Source: Rhizobium sp. GN54 (GTDB taxonomy: Bacteria; Pseudomonadota; Alphaproteobacteria; Rhizobiales; Rhizobiaceae). Taken from it: a DNA stretch of 64,000 nt. The position numbers and the translations under genes are program-made. Within the stretch, counting starts at the first letter, position 1. Each line of letters opens with the position of its first letter. The notes under the pieces were generated by a model. The model made no database searches. It was not told the DNA's origin and saw only the letters and a list, made by a program, of their open reading frames with translations. The stretch is taken from the NCBI RefSeq assembly GCF_021026345.1, contig NZ_JAJNCZ010000003.1, positions 372,001 through 436,000 on the forward strand. The letters run 5' to 3'. This document shows, in pieces, positions 9,601 to 18,900 of the stretch.

Positions 9601-12600
9601 GATCGCTTCCAGAAGCTCCTGCCGGGTCTGCGCCAGCAGTTCGCCCAGTTTCACATCCGGGCGGATGGTCCCGCGCACCGGCAGCAGGCTGACGCCATGC
9701 CCGACCGCGCCTTCCAGACGATGGGCGAGCTGTCCCGAGGCGGGCACCCCGATCACCACGTCGGTCGACCGCGACAGCCGCGACAGGTAGTAGCGGAAGG
9801 CGGCGAGGACGACGTTGCGAAGCGACGTGCCGGCCTCCTGGGCCCGGGCGCGCAGCGATGCCTCAAGGTCGGTGTCGAGCCTGGTCTCCACCCGGTCCGC
9901 CTGCGTGCCGCGCACGACCGGATAGGGCCGGTCGGTCGGCAGGTCGATCGCCGGCAGCGGCCCGGAATATTTCTTCAGCCAGTAGTCGCGATGACGCGCG
10001 GCGTCCGCGCCCTCCGCCCATTGCGCCTCGGCCGCGACCAGCGCGGCAATGCCGGTCGGCGCGGGAAGCCCCGCCGGCCGTCCCGTCAGCGCCGCCGTAT
10101 AGAGCGCGGAGAGATCGGCCAGAAGCACGCCCATCGACCAGCCGTCGCAGGCGATGTGGTGGACGAACAGCACGAGCTCCGCCCTTGAAGACGAAAGCCG
10201 CAGCAGCAGGGCGCGCAGCACCGGCCCGTTGACCAGGTCGAAGGGCGCGCGCGCGTTTTGCGCATGCAGCGCGTCGCGCCGCGCTCTCTGCTTCAGCTCA
10301 CAGAGGGCGGAGAGATCCGCCTCCTCGAAGCTCGCCTCCCGGTGCGGATGGATGGTCATCGTCTGGGCGTACACGTCGAAGGACGCCCGCAGGCTGTCGT
10401 GGCGCGCGACGATCCCGTCCAGCGCGATGCGCAACGCCGCGCTGTCGATGGCGCCGTCGAGGTGCAGGCTGAAGGACAGGTTGTAGGACAGCGACGCGGC
10501 CGGATTGATGCTGATCGCGGTTGCGAGTTCACGCTGCCCCTCCGTCATTCCGACACGGCGCACGGCCGCCGTGTCCGGTGCAGGCGCGTCCGGTGCTTCT
10601 GCCACCGCGACGGCCGTCTCCGCATGCGGGACCTCGGCACGGACCAGGGCTGCGAGTTCGCCGAGCTTCGACGCCTGGAACAGGGTCGCAAGCGGCATCG
10701 CGACGCCGAATTCCTTGCGCAGGCGCGCAAACATCCGCACCGCATTGAGCGAATGACCGCCGAGCGCGAAGAAATCGTCGTCCGGCCCGATACTGGAAAC
10801 GCCGAGGATCTCGGTCCAGATCGCCGAAAGCTGCACGGTCACCGGATCGCTGATCCGGCCGCCGCCACCCTGCCGGGCGGTGTGTGCGGGCGAAGGTGTC
10901 GCGACCTCGGCGAGCGCAAGGCGGACGTGATCCAGCGACACCGGCGAGACGAGCAACTGTCGACCCGGATGCGCGAAGACGCGCGCAAACAGGTCCTGTG
11001 CCTCGCAGGCGCGGATTCCGGTCGCCATCAGTTGCGCCGTCAGGCCCGGTTGCGTGGCCGAACCACCGAAGCTGTCGCGCTCGACCTCGCGCATCGAGAG
11101 GTTTTCGAGCAGCGCGACGAGGCGGCCCTCCCGGTCGAACACGGCGACGTCGAACGACACGAACCGTCCCGGCTCGCCATCGACCCGGACGGCACGGCTG
11201 GAGATCGCCGCGGGCAGCGGCCCGAAGACGCGGATCCGCCCGATCGACATCGGCACCCAGAGCCGGCCCTCGCGCCGGTCCAGCGCGGCGAGCCCGACCG
11301 TCATCGCCATGTCCATCAGCGCCGGATGCAGGGCATGGGTCCGCAGGTCCTCCCCGAACGGTCGGGCCAGGCGGAAATCGCCCTCCGCGACGCCGTCGCC
11401 GGCGCGCAGCGCCTCGATGCAGTTCCAGCGGGGACCGAAGGCGATGACGTCCTGTTGCGGCGCCCGCCCACCGCCGGGCGCACCGGCCCCTTGCAGCGGA
11501 ATATCGAGCGAACTCGGCAGGCTCGTCCCGGCCGGCCCGGCCGCGACCACCTGGAGCCGGACATGCTCCACCGGCGCCCGTTCCGCACCGATCGTGCTCT
11601 CGATCGAAATGTCGTAGCCCCTGCCCTGCGGCTGCAGGCGAATGATGACGCGGCGCGGCATGCCGTCGAAGGTCATCGGCAGGGCGAAGGAAAGCGCCGA
11701 AAGCTCGAACAGGCCGGCGCCCATCACCGCCTCTGCCGCCGCCTGGGCGAGCTCGACATAGGCCGTCCCGCACAACACCGGCTGCCCCGCGACCACATGC
11801 TCCGAGACCCGCCAGTCGCCTTCCGGATCGATCACCGTCTCGAAGCGGATCCTGCCGCCCGGCTCGTCGTGACGCTGCCCCAGCAGCGGATCGCCGACGA
11901 CGGCCTCGCCCGCGCCATAGGCGCGCGCCGCCATGCCGATGTCGCGCCAGGCCCCCCAGGCGATCGACAGCCCGTCCCCGCGCGCGGCGGCCAGCGCCTC
12001 GAGCGCCGCGTTCGCCGCCGCATAGCCGGTCTGTCCGGCCCCGCCGATCACGACGGAGGACGAGGAGATCACGGCAAAGAAATCGATGCTGCCCTCCGGC
12101 AGGAGCCGGTTCAGCACCATGGCGCCGGCAAGCTTCGGCCGCATCACGGCCTTGGCCGCCTCGAGCGGCCGGGTCGCCAGCGGCGCATCGTCGAGGATGC
12201 CGGCCGCATGGATGACGCCGTGCAGCGCCCCGAACCGGGACCGCACCGTCCCGATCGCCTCCGCCATCGCAGCCTCGTCGGCGACATCCGCCTGCAGGAA
12301 CAGGACCGCCCCGCCCTCGGCCTCGATCTCGCCGCGCAGCGCCGCGTCGTCGATTGCCGAACGCGAGAGTAGCGCCAGCCGGGCCCCCGCCGAGCGGGCG
12401 AGCCACACTGCAAGCGCGCGCCCGATGCCGCCCGTGCCGCCGGTGATGAGGTACACCCCGCCCTTGCGCAGCCGGCCGGGGAGGCCCGCGGGGGCCGGCG
12501 CGGGCACGCGCGTGCGGGTGCGGACGAAGCGGCGCCTGCCGCGCAGGGCCACGTGATCGGCCTCGTCGCTGCCGGAAGCTTCCGCCAGAAGTGCCGTCAC

Positions 12601-15600
12601 ATCGGACGGGTCAGGATCCGGCCCGATATCGGCGAGGATAGCGCCAAGGCCGGCAATTTCACGCGGGGCGACCCTGACGACGCCGAGCAAGGCGGCGAGT
12701 TCCGCCCGCTCTGCCTCAAGACCGGGCGCGGCATCGGGCAAGGATGCCGCCCCCGAGGAGACAAGCACCAGCCGCGTCCCCGGCTCGGGGTCTGCCTGCT
12801 GCAAGAACCGGGCGAGCAGATAGGAGGCGTCGAAGGCGGGTTCCGAAAGGGCAGGATCGGCGCCCCAGAGGCAGAGCACCCGGCGGGGCACGGCCGGCAG
12901 CGCCGCGGCCAGCGCGTCGAAATCGTCCGGCGCATCCGGACGAAGCACGAAGCCGCCCGGCGCGACGGCAAAACCGTCGCCGGCCCGCAGCACCGTCATC
13001 TGTGCACCTGCCGCGCCGAGCCGGGCGAGCACGGCCTCGGAAAACGCATCGCTGCCGGCAAGCACCAGCCAGTCGCCGCCAAGGTCGGCGGCACCGCCCG
13101 AACGCGGCCGCTCCGTCCATTCGAGGACTTCCACCCAGTCCGCCGGATCGGCGATGCGCGCGAGCGGCGGTGCGGCGTCGCTCTCCGCAGCAGCCTTGCC
13201 GCGACCGGGCTCGATCCAGTGCCGTTCCTTCTCGAACGGATAGGTCGGCAGCGACACGCGCCGGCCGCTGCCGCCCGGAAGCCGGTCGGCGTCCAGCTCG
13301 ACGCCGTTCGCCCAGAGCCCGCCGAGCGCGGCCACGGCCACACCCATCTCGTCCTCGCCGTCGCGCGGGCGCGGCGCCGAGGGAAGGATCGCCAGCGGCG
13401 CGTTTTTCGTCGTCGCGGCCGCCACCAGCGGCCCGACCGTCTGCCCCGGGCCGACCTCGATGACGACGCTGTCGGGCGCTTCGAGCACGGCTGCGACCGC
13501 ATCGGCGAAGCGGACCGTATGCCGCAGATGGCGTACCCAGTAGTCGGCCGAGACGAAGTCCTGCCCGTCGGCCCAGCTGCCGCGCAGCGACGAGACCATC
13601 GGCACGGTCGGCTGCCGGAAGGATATGCCCTCGAGCCCGTCGCGGAAGCAGTCGAGCTGGTCGTCCAGCTGCCGCGAATGGGCGGCGACGTCGATATGGA
13701 CGCGCCGGGCCTCGTGCTCGCTGCCGGCAAGCTGCGCCTCCAGCGCCTCGATGCCGGCGACGGGGCCGGACACGATGGTGGAATGGGCCGTGTTGATCGC
13801 GGCGATGTCGAGCCCTTCGCCGATCAGTTCGCGCACGCGCATCTCGCCGAGCGGCACGGAGGTCATCGCGCCGGCCGGCGCCTGCTCCATCACCCGCCCG
13901 CGCAACGTCACGATCTTCAGCGCATCGGCAAGCCCCAGAACGCCGGCGGCCAGCGCGCCGGCATATTCGCCGGCACTGTGGGCGACGATGGCGTCCGGAC
14001 GGATGCCCCAGCTCTCCCAGAGCCGGCAATAGGCATATTCGAGGATGAACAGGGCCGGGATGGCGTAGCTCGAGCGCGAGAGCTTGACCCGGGCGCCCTC
14101 GTCGTTCAGGCGCGCACCGAACATGACCTGGCGCAGGTCCGAAGGCGCGGTGTCTGGCAAGATCGCAAAGCACTGGTCCACCGCAGCGGCGAAGACGGGC
14201 GACGACGCCATCATCCCGGCACCCGCACCCGGATACTGGGCGCCACCTCCCGGGAACATGAAGATGATCCGCGGCGGCTTGGAGCGCGCCTTGCCGTGCC
14301 GGCGGAGCGGCGTCGCCTTGGCAGCCAGGGCCCCCTTCAGGTCGTCGTCCGTGCGGGCCGCGATCGCGAAGCGCTCGGCGAAATGCCGACGCCCCTGCCT
14401 GAGCGTGAATGCGATGTCCGCCATCTCCGGAACCTCCCCGTCTGAGTGGGACTTCCACCGTTCGCGCAGCCGCTCGAGCGCGGCTTCGTTGCGGGCGGAA
14501 AAGGGGAAGAAGCGCCATTCGGCGGCAGCGGTCGCCTGCGGGCGGGGCGGCGCCTCCTCGACGATCATGTGGGCGTTGGTTCCGCCGACACCGAGCGAAT
14601 TGACGGCGGCACGCCGCGGACCGTTCGACGACGGCCATTCACGGCCCTCGGCGACGACCCGGAAGGGACTTGCGGCAAAATCGAAGCGGCTGTTGGGCTT
14701 GCGGAAATTGAGGCTCGCCGGCAGGTGGCCGTGGCGCAGCGCCTCCACCACCTTGATGAGGCTCGCCGCCCCCGCGGCCGTATCCAGGTGGCCGATATTG
14801 GTCTTGACGGATCCGATGCCGATACTGCCTGCGGGCGCGGCACCGTAGACCTGCTTCAGGGCCGCAAGCTCGATCGGGTCGCCGATCGGCGTTCCGGTTC
14901 CGTGCGTCTCGATGTAGGAAAGGCTGCCGGCCTCGACGCCGGCGAGCGCCAGGGCTTCCGCCGCGGCTTCCGCCTGTCCGTCGACGGACGGTGCGAGATA
15001 GCTCGCCTTGCCGGCACCGTCGTTGTTGACCGCACTCGAAAGGATCACCGCCTTGATGTCGTCGCCGTCGGCGAGCGCGTCCTCGTAGCGCCGAAGCACC
15101 ACGAGTGCTGCGCCGGAGCCGAATACGGTGCCCCGGCTGTCGTCGTCAAAGGCACGGCAGAGCCCGTCCGACGACAGGATCTCGCCTTCCGCATAGCGAT
15201 AACCGGTGCGGTGCGGCAGTTCGATGGTCACCCCGCCGGCGATCGCCATGTCGCATTCCATGTTCAGGAGCGAACCGATCGCCGTGTGGATTGCCACGAG
15301 CGATGTCGAGCATGCGGTCTGCACCGCGATCGAGGGGCCGGTGAGGTTGAGGAGATAGGACAGCCGCGTCGGCAGGAAATCCTTGTCGTTGCCGTTGTGG
15401 CGCAGGAGGAACAGGCCGATCTCCTCGACGAGCTCGGGATTGGACAGGAGATTGAAGGGAAGATAGGCCTGCATGCCCGAGCCGGCGAAGACGCCGATCC
15501 GCCCGTCGAAGCGTTCCGGAACATAGCCCGCATCCTCCAGCGCCTCCCAGCCGCATTCCAGGAAGTGCCGGTGCTGCGGATCAAGAATGGCCGCCTCCCG

Positions 15601-15852
15601 CGGCGAAAAGCCGAAGAAGCCGGCGTCGAAGCATTCCATGTCGGGAAGCACGTGCGCGACACGCACATAGGCGGGATCGGCAAGCGCCTTGCGGCTGACG
15701 CCGGCAGCGATCAGGTCCGCCTCGGTAAGCCGCTGCGCGGCCGATCGTCCCGCAGACAGCATCGACCAGAACTCGCCGACATTGCGCGCGGCGGGAAAGC
15801 GCCCGGCGCGCCCGATGATTGCGATGCGTTGGTCGGGTAGGGTCCTGTCCAT
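6616..15852 (-). CDS. Hybrid PKS-NRPS: KS-AT-KR-DH-like-ACP-C-A-PCP-TE
   Basis: A 3078-residue synthase. Domains by residue: KS about 8-430 (Cys 181 in TACSTS, ETHGTGTPIGDP, KTNIGHL); AT about 520-830 with AHSAGEYAG; KR about 1125-1310 (GGTGGIGRAL, ILDDAP marking B-type stereochemistry, TGYAAAN); DH-like about 1325-1600 (HVVAGQPVLC, then HPALMDMA); ACP about 1665-1740; C about 1770-2190 (HHIACDG); A about 2215-2720 (FTSGTTGVPKG, NGYGPTES, NQNGKIDRG); PCP about 2720-2795; TE about 2825-3078 (GYSGGAY). One malonyl-type extension and one amino-acid addition followed by release are expected. By hand alignment to GrsA the A-domain pocket reads DTIWVGGVTK; I do not recognise its substrate. It starts 60 nt after the loading gene, colinear with it. 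The DH follows the KR instead of preceding it and its active-site Pro is Cys. Confidence 0.93.
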   Translation of the reverse strand: MDRTLPDQRIAIIGRAGRFPAARNVGEFWSMLSAGRSAAQRLTEADLIAAGVSRKALADPAYVRVAHVLPDMECFDAGFFGFSPREAAILDPQHRHFLECGWEALEDAGYVPERFDGRIGVFAGSGMQAYLPFNLLSNPELVEEIGLFLLRHNGNDKDFLPTRLSYLLNLTGPSIAVQTACSTSLVAIHTAIGSLLNMECDMAIAGGVTIELPHRTGYRYAEGEILSSDGLCRAFDDDSRGTVFGSGAALVVLRRYEDALADGDDIKAVILSSAVNNDGAGKASYLAPSVDGQAEAAAEALALAGVEAGSLSYIETHGTGTPIGDPIELAALKQVYGAAPAGSIGIGSVKTNIGHLDTAAGAASLIKVVEALRHGHLPASLNFRKPNSRFDFAASPFRVVAEGREWPSSNGPRRAAVNSLGVGGTNAHMIVEEAPPRPQATAAAEWRFFPFSARNEAALERLRERWKSHSDGEVPEMADIAFTLRQGRRHFAERFAIAARTDDDLKGALAAKATPLRRHGKARSKPPRIIFMFPGGGAQYPGAGAGMMASSPVFAAAVDQCFAILPDTAPSDLRQVMFGARLNDEGARVKLSRSSYAIPALFILEYAYCRLWESWGIRPDAIVAHSAGEYAGALAAGVLGLADALKIVTLRGRVMEQAPAGAMTSVPLGEMRVRELIGEGLDIAAINTAHSTIVSGPVAGIEALEAQLAGSEHEARRVHIDVAAHSRQLDDQLDCFRDGLEGISFRQPTVPMVSSLRGSWADGQDFVSADYWVRHLRHTVRFADAVAAVLEAPDSVVIEVGPGQTVGPLVAAATTKNAPLAILPSAPRPRDGEDEMGVAVAALGGLWANGVELDADRLPGGSGRRVSLPTYPFEKERHWIEPGRGKAAAESDAAPPLARIADPADWVEVLEWTERPRSGGAADLGGDWLVLAGSDAFSEAVLARLGAAGAQMTVLRAGDGFAVAPGGFVLRPDAPDDFDALAAALPAVPRRVLCLWGADPALSEPAFDASYLLARFLQQADPEPGTRLVLVSSGAASLPDAAPGLEAERAELAALLGVVRVAPREIAGLGAILADIGPDPDPSDVTALLAEASGSDEADHVALRGRRRFVRTRTRVPAPAPAGLPGRLRKGGVYLITGGTGGIGRALAVWLARSAGARLALLSRSAIDDAALRGEIEAEGGAVLFLQADVADEAAMAEAIGTVRSRFGALHGVIHAAGILDDAPLATRPLEAAKAVMRPKLAGAMVLNRLLPEGSIDFFAVISSSSVVIGGAGQTGYAAANAALEALAAARGDGLSIAWGAWRDIGMAARAYGAGEAVVGDPLLGQRHDEPGGRIRFETVIDPEGDWRVSEHVVAGQPVLCGTAYVELAQAAAEAVMGAGLFELSALSFALPMTFDGMPRRVIIRLQPQGRGYDISIESTIGAERAPVEHVRLQVVAAGPAGTSLPSSLDIPLQGAGAPGGGRAPQQDVIAFGPRWNCIEALRAGDGVAEGDFRLARPFGEDLRTHALHPALMDMAMTVGLAALDRREGRLWVPMSIGRIRVFGPLPAAISSRAVRVDGEPGRFVSFDVAVFDREGRLVALLENLSMREVERDSFGGSATQPGLTAQLMATGIRACEAQDLFARVFAHPGRQLLVSPVSLDHVRLALAEVATPSPAHTARQGGGGRISDPVTVQLSAIWTEILGVSSIGPDDDFFALGGHSLNAVRMFARLRKEFGVAMPLATLFQASKLGELAALVRAEVPHAETAVAVAEAPDAPAPDTAAVRRVGMTEGQRELATAISINPAASLSYNLSFSLHLDGAIDSAALRIALDGIVARHDSLRASFDVYAQTMTIHPHREASFEEADLSALCELKQRARRDALHAQNARAPFDLVNGPVLRALLLRLSSSRAELVLFVHHIACDGWSMGVLLADLSALYTAALTGRPAGLPAPTGIAALVAAEAQWAEGADAARHRDYWLKKYSGPLPAIDLPTDRPYPVVRGTQADRVETRLDTDLEASLRARAQEAGTSLRNVVLAAFRYYLSRLSRSTDVVIGVPASGQLAHRLEGAVGHGVSLLPVRGTIRPDVKLGELLAQTRQELLEAIDHQSYSYGALMRDLQVPRDPSRLALVPVVVNLDGLADIGDLRLGDTPARIEVNPTGHEYFELFFNLFDAPGRVEFSWNYATALFDRETIAHLATNFGQFLAAIASAPAGLETPVLELLRGDTGRPASGSHVDPAAAGPQTIVEVFRSVVARAPAQVAVRYLDQTMDYATLNARSDALAALLASEGVCHGDLVGISSSRSLLLPVAVLGALKAGAGYVPFDVTLPADRLQFMARDTGIKVLLGACEAVSATGVRTIAMTDLPTGPARPPEPGITGETIAYVMFTSGTTGVPKGVVLPHRSVIRLLRDTDWLRLGPETVTLHSSAFAFDTSIIDIFGALLHGGTMVVPPDGTLSISELSDAISSQGVNTLWLTSGLFHAVADLRPSTFARVDQVVVGGDVVSPTHVAQVMTACPGLTVINGYGPTESNVTNAHAVTAADLDRGLPLPIGKAIPGTQIYIVDDALQPVPTGMIGELCIAGRGLALGYWNRPELTDQKFVAAPWNDKLRLYRSGDLAMDPGDGVLRFFGRADTQVKVRGFRVELTEIEGALESHPAIRQAVVVAKVPEGQADKILVAYFIADGTAPTSDALSEHVAGILPEFARPAFFVAVDEIPLNQNGKIDRGRLPEVRIEALADPAAEMPRGEAETRVAAIWCEVLGVDRIGANANFFALGGHSLLAVRLFDRIRREFGHDLPISTLFANQTVRELAALLERDAASIEGPDAPDAPWDTSTVIDPGPDAGGMPFFVVGGVGGNVNNLFELGTLLGRKRPAIGFQTRGVQGHAPHSSIEEMAAENIRYLRRHQPEGPYILAGYSGGAYTALEMTRQLEAMGARVERLFVLDTYAPSFARDFQPLVQLTPRQRLENEIALMRDEGMPYFWRRLSVKVRKFVQRGPVLEMIRRTNLPLYRQRQVERLWMAAARQYEGGPIAAPVTLFRTHPLHLVQKLTLEADPTLGWKAFVAPERLETPWVAGDHLTMLRTENARSLAAMIEERLSS

Positions 15853-15912
15853 CGGCTGTCCATCTTCCCTTCGAGATTTGTCCGGTTTGCCCGGCGAGCG
15901 ATCCCTGCCGCC

Positions 15913-18900
15913 TCAACGTCGCCCGAAGCGGGCAAGGCGTGCGGCGGCTCGCGCGGCGCCGCGATCGGCCGCGCTGGCCGTCGCGGCGGCCCCGCCTGCC
16001 AGGTGCGCGGCAATCGCGCGAATGGTGGGGAAGCGGAAGAGATCGGTAATGGCGACCTCGCGCCCGAGCTTCTCCCTCATCCGCCGCTGGACCTGGACGA
16101 CCAGCAGCGAATGTCCCCCGAGGTCGAAGAAGTTTTCCGTGACCGAGACCTCGTCAAGCCCCAGCGCCTCGCGCCAGATTTCGACGATGCCGGCCTCGAT
16201 ATCGCCCTCCGCCGTCGTCATCTCGCCCCGTTCCGCGCGGGCCTGCGGCACGGGCAGCGCCTTGCGGTCGATCTTGCCGTTCGGCGTCAACGGCATGCGC
16301 TCCAGGACGACGATCTGCGACGGCACCATGAAGTCGGGCAGCTTGGTCGCGAGGAGCGCACGCAGCCCGCTGACGACAGGCTGCGTCTTGCCGGCCGTCA
16401 CATAGGCGACGAGGCGCACGTCGCCCTGGCCGTATTCCACCGCCCTGACGGCCGCCTGCCGGACACCGTCTTCGGAGGCGAGCAGCGCCTCGATCTCCCC
16501 GAGTTCGATCCGGTGGCCGCGGATCTTCACCTGTCCGTCGATCCGGCCGAGAAACTCCAGCGTTCCGTCCGGATGACGGCGGACGAGGTCCCCGGTGCGG
16601 TAGTAGCGGCCTTCGGGCGTATCCACGAAGCGCTCGGCCGTCAGTTCCGGCCGGCCCCAGTAGCCGCGGGCGAGCCCTGCACCGCCGATCCAGAGTTCGC
16701 CCTCGATCAGGTTCGGAAGCGGCAGGCCCGCGGGCGAGCGCACGCTCAGATCCGTGTTGGCGATGGGCGCGCCGAGCGGCACGCGGTCGCCAACGGCATC
16801 CAGCCGCGCGACCGAGGACCAGATCGTCGTCTCCGTCGGGCCGTACATGTTGAGAAGCGTCCCCGGCAACGCTGCCCGCAGGCTGCGGGCGAGATCGGGC
16901 GGGAAGGCCTCGCCCCCCACCATCATGCAGTCGAGCCGTCCGAGCGCCTGCCGCCCGGCCGGATCGCCCGCGAGATAGGTCGCCATCGACGGCGTGCACT
17001 GCAGGTGGGTAATGCGGCCGGCGACGATGTCCTCGGCGACGGAAGCCTTGCGGGAAATGCCGCCTTCCGCCTGCAGCCTGTCCATCAGCCGCCGGATGTT
17101 CGGCAGGTTGGCGAGCGCGGTCTCGGCCTCGACGCCGAAGTCGATCAGGCAGGCGATCTCGTCCACGCCGATGGCCGCCACGTTGCGCACGATCTCCCCG
17201 GCCGTCTCCGGCGTTCCGAACAGGCCCGCCGTCCGGTAGTAGCGTTCGAAGGCATGGTCGAGCAGCGCGTCGAGTTCGGAAGCGGAAAGCTCCTCTTTCT
17301 CGAACACCTCCTGCGGGGTCATCCCCGCCTTCCCGGCCCGCTCGACGATCGTCGGGAAGGTCCAGGCGGCGCGACGCACGAGATCGACGGCGCTCTTCAG
17401 GTAGCTCTTCATCGGCTGGCGCGCGGCCGCGAGCACAGCTTCCTCGTCCTCGCCTATGAAGGTGTGCAGCATCAGCACCACGTGGCCCGGGCCGGCATGG
17501 CCGGCTTTCGCGCGCGCCACGCGGTAGGCGCGGATCTTGTCTTCGACCTCCGCCAGCGTCTGGCCGAGCAGATGGGTGAGCACGCCGCAGCCCAGCCGAC
17601 CGGCGGCCTCGAACGTCTCGGGATTGCCGGCCGCGGTCAGCCACAGCGGCATGTCCCGCTGCACCGGACGGGGATGGATCCGGATCTCGACCGGCTCGCC
17701 GTCGTGCCCCGAAAACGCCATCGCCTCGCCCCGCCAGAGCGTCCGCAGCGTCTCGATCGAACCGAGCATGATCTCCTTCCGGTCGGAGAAGGCCTCGGGC
17801 CGGAGCAGGAAGTCGTTGGGCTGCCAGCCCGAGGCCAGCGCCAGGCCGGCACGGCCGTTGGAGAGATTGTCGACCAGCGCCCAGTCCTCGGCCGCGCGCA
17901 CCGGATGATGCAGCGGCATCACGGTCGATCCGGCGCGCAGCTTGACGTTCTTCGTCAGCCCGGCAAGAGCTGCCGAACTGATGGCCGGGTTCGGATAGAG
18001 CCCGCCGAAGGCGTGGAAATGCCGCTCCGGCGTCCAGATCGCCTCGAAGCCGTTCTCATCGGCAAAGCGCGCCCCTTCCAGCAGCAGCCGATAGGCCTGG
18101 TGGCCGCTGCCGGCCGCCTCGGAGGCGAAGTAGAAGAGGGAAAAGGCCGGAAGCGCGCCCTCGCCCGCCCCGTCGGCCTGCAGCACCAGCGTCGCGCCGC
18201 GGGCGAGCGTCCAGAGGATTTCCAGCACCGAGATGTCGAAGGACACGGACGTGACCGCCAGCAGGCGCGCTCCTTGGGAAAGGGGCACGGTGGCGTCCAT
18301 GCCGGCGAAGAAGTTGGCAACGTTCCGGTGGGCGATCATCACGCCCTTCGGCCGGCCGGTCGAGCCGGACGTATAGATGAGATAGGCGAGGTCGCCCGGC
18401 ATGCCGCGCGCATCCGTGACAGCAGGCCCGACCGCGTCGGACAGGATGACGATGCCGGGATCGAGCGCCAGCCGGCTGGCCGCAGAACGGCTCGCCACGA
18501 CGATCGGCGCGCCGGAATCCTCGAGCATGAAGCCGATGCGCTCGGCTGGATAGGAGGGATCGAGCGGCAGGTAGGCGGCCCCCGTCTTCAGGATGGCGAG
18601 CATCGCCACCACCAGTTCGACGGAGCGCTCGAGGCAGAGCCCGACAACGACACCCGGGGCCGCGCCGCGTTCGGCGAGCGCGCCCGCCAGCCGCGCCGCC
18701 CGGGCGTCGAGCTCGCGAAAGTTCAGCCGGGTCGCACCCGCTTCCAGCGCCGGTGCGTCCGGCGTCGAGGCGCATATATCAGCAATCATCGCATGGATCG
18801 TGCGCGGTTCGACGCCCGAAACATCGTTTCTCACGGCCGCCATCTCGCGCCCGAGCGGCAGCGTCGCAAGCGGCGCACCCGCCCGCGTCACGAACGCGTC

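Noticed and set aside
14446-15840. Plus-strand frame opposite the KS domain
   Set aside because: No ribosome site or family motifs; the KS active-site residues are all on the minus strand.
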